64,000 nucleotides of DNA, taken from NCBI GenBank assembly GCA_014529385.2, contig CM043947.1, forward strand, positions 122,491,391 through 122,555,390, written 5' to 3'. Made by a program: the position numbers and the translations under genes. Below the pieces are notes generated by a model. That model was not told the DNA's origin. It saw nothing but the letters and a program-made list of their open reading frames with translations, and did no database searches. The stretch is from Adiantum capillus-veneris. Lineage: Eukaryota; Streptophyta; Polypodiopsida; Polypodiales; Pteridaceae. How positions within the stretch are numbered: the first letter of the stretch is position 1; each line of letters opens with the position of its first letter. Positions 21,097 through 31,675 of the stretch are shown here, piece after piece.

Positions 21097-21108
21097 TGGT
21101 ATCAAAGC
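21097..21108 (+). other. Primer binding site of element 2
   Basis: TGGTATCAAAGC begins one base after the LTR end. It matches the initiator tRNA-Met primer site TGGTATCAGAGC with one change. Confidence 0.85.
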
Positions 21109-21680
21109 TTTGGCAGTGTTTTGTATCACTCAAGGAAAGAACCACAAGAATCACAAGAAATTTTTTTTTGCTTGTTGCGGTCGCACGAACCCAAGTTCGC
21201 TTGGGCGTGTCGATTTCTAATCGTGTTTTTGAAGAGTGACAAGAATCCCAAGAAAGAAGGGCTTGTCAAGCCTCCCCTTGTGCCTCTTTTCACTCATTGA
21301 GAGCGGACCGTGCACTTAGCGGCCGGCCAATCGACGTGAGGTGGGAAAAAGCAACCTTGGTGTGAGCGCAAGGCCACCAAGGGGTGCGCCCGCAAAAAAG
21401 AGCATAACTCAGGGGAAGAGAAGATCTTTCTCTAACACAAATTGCAAGCAAACGAAGACCCTCAAGAACCTCAAGAACTCAAGAACCCAAGAACCGCAAG
21501 AACCCAAGTTCCTCGTGAACTTAGGAACCCAAGATCACAGTGGATAGTCATTACTCGAAGCGGAATGGCTACTTCGCTAAGAGGTGATGAGCATGAGAGA
21601 GGCGAAGAAGAATTTTCCCACCAGGAGGTTTTCCCAACCCTCCCCCTTCCCCATCTACGTCAAGGTTTGCACTAACTCCT

Positions 21681-22250
21681 ATGAAGGTTTTGGACCAGAT
21701 GTTTATGGAAAGGAAGTTAGAACGCGAAGCAAGACAAGCAGAAAGAATGGCAGAATTTGATCGTGAATGCAAAGAAAGAAAATCAGAAATGGATCGCAGA
21801 CACGCAGAAAGAAAAGCAGAAATGCATCGTAGACACGCAAAAAGAAAAGCAAAAAGACAGGCAGCCATAGAGCGTGAGCATGAGCGAGCGCGACACATGC
21901 AAGAGTTGTTGCGACTCTTTTCTCAAGTGCAGGCACAGATGCAAGAGATTCGAGAAAAGGAGACTCTCTCAGACTCTTCTTCTCCCAAGCATGACACACA
22001 TGATTTGCATGATGATTTGAATGACAATGATAAGCATGATGATTTGGATGATAATGATGAGCATGATGATTTGCATGATCAAGATGTGATTTCTCACAAG
22101 CATGATGATTTGCATGAAGATGACGTGATTGTTCACAAGAATGATGAGTTAGTTGATGCTTTTTCTAGCGAAGCTAACCTCGTTGCAGATTCGATCAATC
22201 ACAAAGGATCGATCTTGGCTCTTGAGCCTAGGTCCAAAGCACCCCCTTGA
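21681..22250 (+). CDS. Charged coiled-coil protein of element 2, possibly gag-derived
   Basis: A 189-codon frame starts at ATG 21681. Residues ~5-85 are extremely rich in Arg/Lys/Glu, with a repeated MDRRHAERKAEMHRRHAKRK pattern that predicts a long charged helix or coiled coil. Residues ~105-155 are acidic repeats of HDDLxDxD (HDDLNDNDKHDDLDDNDEHDDL). The tail SILALEPRSKAPP is echoed by a repeated segment after the stop (ILALKPRSKEPS), so the frame may once have continued. There is no zinc knuckle or enzyme motif. Its position just after the leader of a non-autonomous element suggests a nucleic-acid-binding gag substitute, but that is inference. Confidence 0.5.
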   Translation: MKVLDQMFMERKLEREARQAERMAEFDRECKERKSEMDRRHAERKAEMHRRHAKRKAKRQAAIEREHERARHMQELLRLFSQVQAQMQEIREKETLSDSSSPKHDTHDLHDDLNDNDKHDDLDDNDEHDDLHDQDVISHKHDDLHEDDVIVHKNDELVDAFSSEANLVADSINHKGSILALEPRSKAPP

Positions 22251-22746
22251 GGAAGAACCGATCTTGGCTCTCAAGCCTAGGTCCAAAGAACCCTCACAGG
22301 AAGTATTATGTGTTCGCATGATTAGTAAGAGAAAGATTCAATCTCATGGTTTGCATGTGTGTGGTGAACGGTTTGACACTCCGTCTATTTGTTCATCTAC
22401 ATTGCATGCACAGTCTTTGAGGAAGACAAGATTTTTTCCACTCACTTTACATGGAATAGGTATGTTCATGGTTTTGTGTTGGAAATGGTTTCAGGAATTT
22501 TCAGCCATGGAGATTCTTGAAGAAGAAAGAAGCATGACTCTCGACGAAGTTGAAGCATTGAAGGAGCCACAGAAGACTGTCGCTTTCGGCACGGCCCAAA
22601 GAAGAAAGCGTTGCAGACCTTTATGAAGTTCAAGTACCGCACGACCCACACATCAGAGTGGGCCGACGAAGAGTCCCTTCCAGGATTCCGGATGCTATTG
22701 GCGATCTCCCTCGACGCCATACAGTTCGGTACCAGTACCTCACTTT

Positions 22747-22759
22747 GAAAAGGAGGGGA
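22747..22759 (+). other. Polypurine tract of element 2
   Basis: GAAAAGGAGGGGA lies immediately before the right LTR, where second-strand synthesis would be primed. Confidence 0.85.
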
Positions 22760-23960
22760 TGTCACGTGACATATCCAACCCTATGTGTCCGTGGACAAAC
22801 TACAGCACGACAAGGGTTCAGTCAATCAAGTCAGTCTAGAATAGAAAGTGATCCGGCACTTTTGTGAGTCTGTTTGCAGACCGTGCATGACCAATCACTT
22901 AGTGTAGATGCATATCCTCTGGTTGCACACAGCATGATCATAAGCATTCCCATCAGAATCCTTCAGGGGATTTTTCCAGTGCATTTAGCCTATTTTCTGT
23001 ATTTTTGACATTTTTCACTTATTATTTTTAAGTGACTTTTGTTGGAAAGTAGGTAGGGCAAATTGAGTAAGTTTGTATATAAGCAAACCTAGGCTAGCAC
23101 TAATCGGCAGAAGAGGCAACAAGAGCACTCGCTCAACAGGCAACTTCTCAGAAGAACCCCAAGCCCTAGCGTTTTTGCTCCACAACAACCACCTAGCGTT
23201 TTTGGACCACATCAGCCGGTGTTTTTGCTCTTGCAGGTTCCTGGCAACAGAAGACTCAATCAACAAGAAGCCTAGCGTTTTGCATTTGCAAGACATCGGG
23301 CGACAGCAGAGCCATTTTAAGCCCTAGCGTTTTTTATTTGCAGATCAGCCCCAGAGTTTTGCAGATTTACTACGACAGATCATCAAGAAACCCCAGCATT
23401 TTCAGTTTTCAGCCCTTAGACATCGCAGATCACACCTTCCCGCAGCAGTTCCTCGCCGCACGGTCAGTTTCCGCAAGGTTTACAGTTTCAGCCCGGAAAA
23501 CGCAGATTTCAGCATCTGCGTTTTGAGCGCGTCGTCGTCGCATCGTCGCCATCGACATCATCATCGACATAGAGTCGGAATTCAGCAGATAGAAGATTTG
23601 CAGATTTCAGCCCTTAGCATTTTCAGATTTTACCCGTCTCGTCGTCGTCCTCATCGTCGTCCACATCGTCGGCAAGTCCAAGCATTGTAGAGATTTGTGC
23701 AATCATTAGACCGCTCTTGCCATAGAGAGTGGGGCCTTCGGAGGAGGGTTTTACAACGTCTCTGGTGTCGTATTATCTTCTCTATCTCTCAGTCTCATGC
23801 ACTTCCATTCACTGTGTCCATTCACTTTGTTTTTGTCCATTGCACTCTCTCACTAAAGGAACAGAAGGCTCTCCCTTCCGTAAGTAAAAGGAACCCTTGA
23901 GCACAGTTCAAAGCACTCATCTTGAGCAAAGTTCAAACATTCATTCCGCTGCACCTAACA
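22760..23960 (+). repeat. 3' LTR of element 2
   Basis: A 1201-base LTR nearly identical to 19942-21095. It carries an extra ~50 bases near 23185-23240 (an added unit with CTAGCGTTTTTGG), which accounts for most of the length difference. Confidence 0.93.
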
Positions 23961-23965
23961 CCAAC

Positions 23966-24997
23966 CTACGGGTCAAACACCAATAACTTGAACTCCTACA
24001 CAAGGGTCCAAATCAATCATAGGGAGCACTGTCTGCCCCTCTCTGCCACTCACAAGCCTCCCTCTGGCTGAAGCTAGTGGTGACACCTTCACTTTGACCA
24101 GAAATCTCACATCGAGGCCACTGTGGTCACCGCCATGTGTGCCATGCCGATCTCCTCTATCAAGTCTTTATTACCGTACCCTCTGTCCAACTTGCCTTTG
24201 ACTTTGTCTTCAAGTGAATTCTTGCTTTTGCCTTTGGCTTCCAACTCCCGAGCCAAACAAAGCGTCGAATCACAATCATAATTGTGGACGTACCTCTCGG
24301 GTACTGAGGCAGCTAACTGAGTACTGGTACTGCCATCCGTGTCAAGCTTGCCCATGCCGTTGTCCTCAATCAAACTCACCCATTTGCCTTTAACTTCAAA
24401 ATGTCAAGCCAAACAGTTGGGTGGTCTCCTTGAAAATTGTACCAGTGCATAGGCCGCTAACTCCAAGGTTGATCTACTCTCCATAGCTTTTAGTTGGTTG
24501 TCCGCACCCTCCTTTGCTGCTCCCCGACCGCTTCAAAGCCTTGCGCCTCCTCCACCTCGCACCTCCTCCGCACTTGCCGCACTCACCTTTCTATTCAACC
24601 CGGGGAATTACTGCTGCGTTTCAAAACGCAGGTGAGCAGCATTCTAACTTCGCGCAAGCACGGCAGCATGGGGTTGCCTTTCAAAACGCTGCTGGCTGCT
24701 GGAGGTAGATTGCTGCGAAGACAAGGCGTGAACACGCAGCAGGGCAAAACGCAAGGCACTCTGCTGTGCAAGCGGACGTGAACACGCAGCAGGCCTGTGC
24801 GTTTCAAAACGTTAAGCCAAAGAGGGGGCAGTTTCCGTGCAGAGAAGAGGTGCGGTGTAGGGCAGCGACTCCGTTTTAGGCAGCAGATGAAAAATGCCAA
24901 GGCCAGCAAGGGGAAAACGCAGGCTGGTTTGATGGCCAGTTCTTCTTCTTCTCCTCCTCCGGGATGCCTCGCTCCGCCAAGGTCTATGCCATCTGTA
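23966..24997 (-). other. Internal region of element 3, no recognised gene
   Basis: The right part of element 3's interior. A minus frame at 24107-24379 has no domain I recognise. Around 24600-24830 short motifs repeat, such as GTGAACACGCAGCAG (twice) and CCTTTCAAAACGC/GCGTTTCAAAACG (several). Confidence 0.5.
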
Positions 24998-25009
24998 GCT
25001 CTGATACCA
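24998..25009 (-). other. Primer binding site of element 3
   Basis: TGGTATCAGAGC on the minus strand directly abuts the LTR end ...TTTGACA at 25010. It is an exact initiator tRNA-Met match. Confidence 0.93.
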
Positions 25010-25238
25010 TGTCAAAGTCGGTGATGCAAAAGCGTGTAGACCAAGGTGAGAGAGAGAGAGAGAGAGAGATGCAATAAACCAATCGACCAAGGCAATGAGA
25101 TAACAAATGATAATACAGTGGGGGCTAAGGGTTTCTTATATACAAACCTCAGTAAATTGCCCTACCCAGACTTTGACAAATAAGTGAAATAAATCCCTAA
25201 AAGCCAAAATAAATATTGGGTTCACACTGGGCAGTTCA
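25010..25238 (-). repeat. 5' LTR of element 3, end-truncated
   Basis: It aligns with 19303-19543, including the AG microsatellite (25049-25070) and GGGGGCTAAGGGTTTCTTATATA. It stops at GGCAGTTCA, whereas the left LTR continues 23 more bases to its terminus. Confidence 0.88.
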
Positions 25239-26860
25239 AGACACTTCAAGGTCGCAAAGCAGACAAGTGCAAACCGAGCTTCAAGCCTGCAAGCATCGAA
25301 AGGAATATCCAAACTAATTGCAAGTACATCCAAACTAATCGCATAAAATAGGTTTAAAACCAGCCTCCTCCACCAAACAAAGTCTCCAAGCGGCTGGCTA
25401 AAAGCCTATAGAGTTATTGGGGACTAATTGTCGCTCTCGGATCACCTTCTTGTCTTCAAACTACAGCCTAAATCTCACCCAACTCCTCGTACGATATCAG
25501 CAACACTCCTCGATCGTCTACCAACCGACAACCACAGGTACAAAATCGCAACAAAATCGCAGCAGACTCCAATCAGCCCCCTCCCAATGCAAAAGCGTTG
25601 GATCTGAGACAATCTTCACAACAAAAACACAATCACAACGCGTGCAAACTCACCTTGCAAGTTGGCGCGAGTCTCGGGTGTCAAATCGATGGAATTGTAA
25701 ACTTGACCAGTTTTATAAACTCACGCAGATGTGATAATTGCCTTTCAGCGTGACTCACACCTATTCTAATTTCTAGCAAGCGCTGCAAATGCACATGGTT
25801 AGCTCATGTAGCTCGCAGAGCATAGGGCATGGGCTTAACTCATAGCTCCGTGTAGCTTTTTGTCATAGCTCCAAAGTCCCTAGAGATTCACGTGTGCAAC
25901 CTCAATAGTCGATCCTATCATCCCTCCCAACCGGCAACGCATGCCACTTAGTGTGGATGGGGTTGATCTAGTGGCGATCTTAGCTTGACATAGAAACATG
26001 GGACTTGTCCCAAACAATAGGGATGAGGAACAAAGACGGGGCTTAGAGGGGAATCTTGTTTCCACAAGAGGGGTTCGAAACGGGCCGACTGTGTGGGGAC
26101 GAGGAAATGGGAGATTAGTGAGAACGGGAAGCGCAAAAATGGCGTATTATGTTATTATGTGGCCCGATCTATGTGCCCCTTGTAGAGGAGATTGGAGATC
26201 TCTTTATGAAAAATCGATGCAACCTTGAGCCCTTTTACCTATCTAGGAAGGATTTTCTTGTGGCATTGGAGTCATTTGATCATGGCACTAGAGAAGGATT
26301 TTGGAGAGTTTTCGTGGGTGGAGACGACAAAATTAATAATCGAGGGGATCATTCTATGGCGCATTTGAGTAGGTCTAGTGTGATGCGAAGTGGCAGGAGT
26401 TACTTGACAAGAAGGTTTGGGTTTTCCCAATGTTCCACATGATTAAAAGGTTGGTGCCGTCAACTTTTCTTTTTTTTTTGGGGGGGGGGGGCCTCCCCAT
26501 TTTGGCATCTTGTAGCACTTGTGTAGAGTGTTGTGCGCTCTTGAGTTTGTAGAGTTGTGCCCTGCCACACTCTATCTTCTCTCTTCAATGTATTCTCTCG
26601 TGGTGCACTTTTGACGAGGCCTGACAACCCTGATTGGATCATGAGCACGAGGAGGTGCTATTGATGATGTGTTTTTCAGCCAATAGGAGGGCAGCTCACA
26701 AAACACTCTTGCTGGTTGGCTGAAATCAGGGAAGGTAAAGGGCAGGTATTTGGCACAAACCACGGCACAAGATACCCTTCTTGCCTTCAATACAAAACCT
26801 CATAGACGCCCAATTCCTACCAAAAAATGCAGGTTATCAAGGTTCTTCGAGACAAAATCA
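25239..26860. other. Unassigned stretch
   Basis: No family recognised. Plus-strand frames at 25998-26228 and 26149-26442 have no motif. A T-run followed by a G-run lies at about 26469-26491. Confidence 0.35.
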
Positions 26861-26996
26861 TGTTGGGGTTAAGGCCTATGTGCCTTGACCGGTCGCCCAG
26901 GTCATTGGGGTTAAGGCCTATGTGCCTTGACCGGTCGCCCAGGTCATGGGCGCCCGCCCACTGTTACCCTATACTTATAGTGAGTATACTGTATAG
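26861..26996 (+). repeat. Left terminal repeat of element 4
   Basis: It contains two perfect 42-base tandem units starting TTGGGGTTAAGGCCTATGTG at 26863 and 26905, each with CCTTGACCGGTCGCCCAGGTC. It ends TATACTTATAGTGAGTATAC...GTATAG. The right repeat has the same two-unit structure. Confidence 0.88.
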
Positions 26997-27117
26997 AGGA
27001 CATTGCATCACGCAGAGTGGAGCAGGAGCAGGTTCAAGACTGTGTGCAGCTCGTTTTGGCCATTTTCGGGCTCTAAAACGCAGTTTTTTGCGTAGCTCCG
27101 TCATACAGAGTCAGATC

Positions 27118-27340
27118 TACATGATCCAGGAGTCTAGGTCAGGGTTTTGGCACGCTCCGGATGCGATGGTGATGTCTATTTGCTGAAATTATGCTTTGAA
27201 TTACAGCAGGTACAGCAGCAAGTTTATTTGTGCACTCTCGGGTCCCAAAAACACTGTTTTTGGCATAGCTTTCACACCCGGACTCGGATAAATATGATCC
27301 AGGAGTCTACCTTGGGGTTTTGGCATGCTCCGGACGCGCT
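27118..27340 (+). repeat. Diverged repeat pair in the element 4 leader
   Basis: ATGATCCAGGAGTCTA...GGGTTTTGGCACGCTCCGGATGCG at about 27120-27165 recurs at about 27294-27340 with a few changes (period near 175). It sits in the long untranslated leader (26997-28326). Confidence 0.7.
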
Positions 27341-28326
27341 CGTCATATCAGAATTTTAAAATTCTGAACGCTGAATTTTCTGCAGCAGCAGTTGTTTATT
27401 GTGTGTCGAGGATTCCACACATGGTTTGCTCTCAGATGTGAGAGTGATATTTGCTGCAAGTTTCCTCACAGGTGGGAGGATACGATGTATGCCTTATGTG
27501 GTTTGATGCTCAGGGAGACTAATGTGATTGCATTTTTGAGCTCGGCAATGTATGCCTCGAGCATGTTTTTTGGCAGTCACAGGTAGAACAGATATTTGTG
27601 TACTAGATTTGCAGGTGTTTGCAATGATGTATGCAAAGTGTGGAGATTGGTGCATGCATTTGGAGTGCGGTTTGATGCGCTTTGGTTGCTCATGGTTTTG
27701 AGCGTGCAGTCAGTTTGGTTACTGGTTTTGTGGCCGTTTTATTGACGAAACTCTGGCGAAATTTTCCCAGGAGTTTTATGCGTATCATTTATGCGATCTA
27801 GGTAGAGATTGCGGGTTGCACTCAGCATTTGCGTGCGGTGTTCTCTGCAGGTGGGAGATTTGTGTGTGTGTATGCATCGATACCGCACAGTGTGGGCTTG
27901 GTGATTAGCTCACGGTTTGACAGGCGTACAGTTATCTTGGCACACTCACAAGAGTGAGTATTGTGATGTATGCTTGTGTGGCTACGAGCTAGGTAGCCGG
28001 ATTCGAGCACTAATGGCTTGAGGTTTTTCAGCAGGTTTCAGCTATAGGTTTACAAGTTTACAGGCAGGTTTGAGGGCTTATTTGGATGCTGAATTTTCAG
28101 CCATTGTTTCCTCTTTGCAGGTGTCCATGTATGGCTCAGTTGTAGGCTGATTTGGGACACATTTGTGACTTGTTTATGCAGCTGTTTAAGAGCTGAATTT
28201 TGGGGCTGATTTGCAGCCATATCTTACAGCCATATTTGCAGACTTTTGTTGATGCGATTCGAGCCAATTTAGGGCTGATTTGGTTGACATTTGCTACTCA
28301 TTGTTGGTTGCTCTTTTGCGAGCATT

Positions 28327-29862
28327 ATGACTGATTTTTCATTTGACTTCCAACGTTATGGTCTGACACAGTTTGATGGTGTAGATTTTGTTGCTTGGAA
28401 GGAACATATGCTTGTTGCATTGACGGATTTGGGGCAGGATAAACCCTTGCGTGGTTTATCGGCGAAGCCCAATTCTATGCGTGATGATGATTGGCAGGAT
28501 CTTGATGAGTTAGCCATGTCTACGATTTGTTTGCATCTGGTTGCGTCTGTTTACTGGCAGGTCTCGAGGGAGACTACAACTCATGCTTTATGTCAGAGTT
28601 TACATGCTATGTACGCGACATCCATGTCTACAGGGGAGTATAGTCCCACTTCTATGTCCATGGGAGAGATTGATCCCACATACAAGTCTCGACGGCGTAG
28701 AGACTTGACATGTTGGCATTGTGGACATAGAGGGCACATTAGGCGTCGATGTTTCAAGCGTTTGAGACAACGGAGGCGACAGATGCGTGATGCAGATTTG
28801 GGCACGACAGATGCTAGTGAGATCAGTACGGTGGTTACTGAGTATGCTTGTGACGGCGATGTCACATTTACATCTAGCTTGTCTTCAGACGATCTTATGC
28901 CTACGGATTGCATATCGGATTGCACATTGTCTTCACAGTGGTTACTAGATTCAGATGCTACTTTCCATGTCACGTCGCATCGTGAGTGGTTTAGCACGTT
29001 TTCTAGTGGGAGACTTGGTTGTGTGCACATGGCTGATGGTGTTGTGTATGACATTGAGGGTGCAGGAGACGTATGTTTGTCCTTGCCCATTGGTATGAGA
29101 TTTACCCTGTGTCATGTGCGTTATGTGCCAGATCTGAGACGGGATTTGATCTCAGTCAGACAGTTACGGGATAGTGGATGTCGGGTATCGCTGCTTGAGC
29201 GATGTTTTGCGTTGCATCTGGGTTCGCTAGTGATTGCGAGAGGTGCCAGGAGTGATACAGGTTACCCATTGCATGTGGATCACGGGAGAGACGGTGTTGT
29301 CTCTGTGATCATGCAGCCAGGTAGAGAGCGAAAGAGCAGGCGAGTCTCTTTTGCTTGTGGGTTGCAGGATGCTTTGCATGGAGTGCAGAGCAGTGACTTT
29401 GTTGTGCAGGTTGCGTCTACGGATGCACAGGTAGAGCGGGACAGCTCTAGTGAGTCACAGCAGGATGAGTCATCAGAGGTGATGACAGAGATGACTCGCA
29501 TGGATGCTGAGATGTCAGCTATTGTGGAGTCATTTCTTGATATGCTTATGCCAGAGCTTGATGCAGATTCAGGACAGATGGATACTCTTGGTACACATGT
29601 GATATGTGGTGGGCACGAGGAGTCACTCCAGAGCTCGGAGTCAGAGTGCCATGGTCTCTATGATAGGGGACAGGATTACCATGAGTTGAGTTCTGAGTTG
29701 GAGGTGGCAGAGGTTGCCAGGGTTGCATCAACGTTCAGTGTCCTCATGTACGAGATACTGATCTCGAGGCCCGACATAGCAGCTGCAGTGGGAGCATTTG
29801 CAGCAGGGTTGATTAGTTGTTCGATGACTGATCTCGGCATAGAGCATAGGGGAGGTTTGTAA
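28327..29862 (+). CDS. Copia-derived gag-protease protein, intact 511-codon ORF
   Basis: From ATG 28327 the frame is open for 511 residues. The N-terminal ~90 residues resemble copia gag (DGVDFVAWKEHMLVALTDL). Next comes a perfect CCHC knuckle CWHCGHRGHIRRRC (~129-142). The aspartic-protease region (WLLDSDATFHVTSH, Asp ~208) has DSDA instead of the usual DSGA, and HVRYVPDLRRDLISVRQL follows. Residues ~350-460 are acidic and Ser-rich. At ~471-495 MYEILISRPDIAAAVGAF matches the copia segment MYAMxxTRPDIAxAVG found after RT. Integrase and nearly all of RT are thus missing, yet the frame is undamaged. This fits a TR-GAG-like non-autonomous element. Activity of the altered protease motif is doubtful. 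Confidence 0.8.
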   Translation: MTDFSFDFQRYGLTQFDGVDFVAWKEHMLVALTDLGQDKPLRGLSAKPNSMRDDDWQDLDELAMSTICLHLVASVYWQVSRETTTHALCQSLHAMYATSMSTGEYSPTSMSMGEIDPTYKSRRRRDLTCWHCGHRGHIRRRCFKRLRQRRRQMRDADLGTTDASEISTVVTEYACDGDVTFTSSLSSDDLMPTDCISDCTLSSQWLLDSDATFHVTSHREWFSTFSSGRLGCVHMADGVVYDIEGAGDVCLSLPIGMRFTLCHVRYVPDLRRDLISVRQLRDSGCRVSLLERCFALHLGSLVIARGARSDTGYPLHVDHGRDGVVSVIMQPGRERKSRRVSFACGLQDALHGVQSSDFVVQVASTDAQVERDSSSESQQDESSEVMTEMTRMDAEMSAIVESFLDMLMPELDADSGQMDTLGTHVICGGHEESLQSSESECHGLYDRGQDYHELSSELEVAEVARVASTFSVLMYEILISRPDIAAAVGAFAAGLISCSMTDLGIEHRGGL

Positions 29863-30087
29863 GTATTGGACCGATACTTGCACGAGTGCATGAGCTCTTG
29901 TAGACTATTTGCAGAGCTTGGAGCTAGCTCTGTGTGGCTTCCGCAGCAGGATGTTTGTCTATCAGTAGAGCCGGATGCACTAGCTCATCGAGAGTCAGTG
30001 GGCATAGGTCGAGAGAATCTCTCACCTTCTATTAGTTGTACACTAGTAGATCTTGCTTAAAGGCACATTGGCCTTTAAGTGGGAGGT

Positions 30088-30223
30088 TGTTGGGATTAAG
30101 GCCTATGTGCCTTGACCGGTCGCCCGGGTCATTGGGGTTAAGGCCTATGTGCCTTGACCGGTCGCCCAGGTCATGGGCGCCGGCCCACTGTTACCCTATA
30201 CTTATAGTGAGTATACTGTATAG
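30088..30223 (+). repeat. Right terminal repeat of element 4
   Basis: It matches 26861-26996 with very few changes, including the two 42-base units. It is preceded by AAGTGGGAGGT. Confidence 0.88.
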
Positions 30224-30552
30224 GGGGAGCTGCCACTTCAGAGTCTCCCCACCCACATCGTGTGTGTGTCTCCTTCTCTCTCTCACTCTCTGTCTGTGGT
30301 GCTCCCCGATCCCCATCAAATCAAAGCACAAAACGCAAATTTCTCACGACAAAAGCGGAACCACAAGTCACTCTCTTGATGGCTAAAATCCTGCAGTGCC
30401 ATCAGCTTCTTCTCGCACTACTGATTGCAAGGCCAGGGTCGTCAAGCTGTGGCTCTTATACCATCTCAGAAGGTGTGGTAATGTGGGAGCACAGGGGAGA
30501 AAGAGAGGAGAAGAGAAGACAGGAAAACACTAAAGAGAGAAGAAGGGGGGAA

Positions 30553-30579
30553 GGGGGGGGGGGGGGGGGGGGGGGGGGG
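30553..30579. repeat. Poly-G tract (27)
   Basis: Twenty-seven consecutive G in a purine-rich context (GGAAGAAGGGGGGAA before, AGAGAG after). It could form a G-quadruplex. The length may be an assembly estimate. Confidence 0.9.
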
Positions 30580-31611
30580 AGAGAACAAGCCCTGCGGAAC
30601 AATCTCTGCACAATAAGGGTGCTTCACTGCTTTACACAATCTTCCATGATGGGGGTGTATTTCTGGGGGAATCAAGCATATTGACACCACCCCTACATAG
30701 GGAAGGGGAAGTGTGACATGTACCATCCATAATTGTAGAATATGAAGGGTCAACAATAGAAAACCAGGACGCCCATTGAAAAGACCCACAAGTGGCCATA
30801 CCAAACAAAAACTGGTAAATTCCCCCGTGATGCATAGACTTTAAAAAGGACTCACAAGGTCAAGAAAAACCACAAAAGAAGACAAGAAACCCGGAGAAGA
30901 CCTCCAAAACTCTCAACATATGATGCATGTCAAGAGACCGCATCCAAGACATGAGAGTGAGTCGCGACTAAATGTTGTGAAAACATTAAGAAAAGTGGTA
31001 GCCTTTGGAGCTCCTCTCTTGTTGCATGTATTGAGAATATTATAAAGCTTCCTTGGCCAGCCCTTGCCTGTTACATCCTAAGTGCAGACCTCAAGATTGC
31101 CTCTAGAGAGAAGCTTCCCCTTGATGTGTTGACAATCATCCAGTGAGCAATGATGCATTCAAGGGAACATATCCCAAAGAAAAAACTCCTTAAGAATTCA
31201 TTGTGCTTTCAAAAGTTCACCACATGGCATAAATGTCAACGTCGTTTTGAAATGTAAGTGTAGTCATAACTTCTTTCTAAAATGCAGGTGTAGTGTTCTT
31301 CTGTTCTTTGCACTGCCATACTTTTTCCGCATGTTATAAAACCACATTCAGCAGGCCCGAGTAACTACATGCCTCGAGAACATTAAAGCATTGCCAAGCA
31401 TAATGTTTCCCTCCACATTCCCCATAACAACCCAGAGCTTGCTGCTCTTTGCTTCTATGTCCAGAAATCATGTCTCACGTGAACACTCTCAAACACGACC
31501 TCCCTCAACAACTTGTTATTCTTTCGAAAGTACACCGCACCACACTTGGCAAACATGTCGATCAAAGCATTGCCAAGCGTGACCAACTAACTTTGGGATA
31601 TGTTGCGTAGA

Positions 31612-31612
31612 G

Positions 31613-31672
<60 letters not shown>
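31612..31672. repeat. Compound (AC)n(AG)n microsatellite
   Basis: An AC tract of about 28 bases is followed directly by an AG tract of about 32 bases. Confidence 0.95.

Positions 31673-31675
<3 letters not shown>

Larger units (their letters stand above)
19942..23960 (+). mobile_element. Complete non-autonomous LTR element with long LTRs (element 2)
   Basis: The LTRs at 19942-21095 and 22760-23960 start TGTCAC and end ...ACA. A primer site follows the left LTR and a polypurine tract precedes the right one. Flanking pentamers CCGAC (19937-19941) and CCAAC (23961-23965) match at 4 of 5. The internal region is only about 1.66 kb and has one sizeable frame (21681-22250) without protease, RT or integrase. 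It inserted into element 3, in opposite orientation. Transposition would need enzymes from another element. Confidence 0.9.
19303..25238 (-). mobile_element. Short-LTR, non-autonomous LTR element split by element 2 (element 3)
   Basis: Direct terminal repeats at 19303-19566 and 25010-25238 begin TGTCAAAGTCGG on the plus strand and carry an AG microsatellite and AAGGGTTTCTTATATA. A perfect tRNA-iMet primer site on the minus strand abuts the right LTR. A purine tract (GCAGAGAGGG, plus 19567-19576) abuts the left one. The internal part, once the nested element at 19942-23960 is removed, is only about 1.4 kb and shows no pol, so it is TRIM/LARD-like. The right LTR lacks about 23 terminal bases (ACTTTAACA end), and no target duplication is seen. 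Confidence 0.82.
26861..30223 (+). mobile_element. Copia-type internal-deletion derivative (element 4)
   Basis: Terminal direct repeats of 136 bases (26861-26996 and 30088-30223) start TGTTGGG, a typical Ty1/copia LTR start. The right one is preceded by AAGTGGGAGGT (30078-30087+), a typical copia polypurine tract. Between them lies one long plus-strand frame with copia gag and protease features. Outer flanks do not show a matching target duplication, and both repeats stop at GTATAG rather than CA. The true LTRs may therefore extend further, with one end lost. No primer site was found after the left repeat. Confidence 0.75.

Noticed and set aside
21569-21999. Hydrophobic minus-strand frames opposite the element 2 ORF
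   Set aside because: Mirror frames of a repetitive charged coding region. Leu/Phe-rich text is the complement of Lys/Glu/Arg codons.
30445-30470. Second primer binding site (reverse of GTGGCTCTTATACCATC)
   Set aside because: TGGTATAAGAGCCAC resembles the tRNA-Met site with one change, but no LTR boundary or paired repeat is seen next to it.
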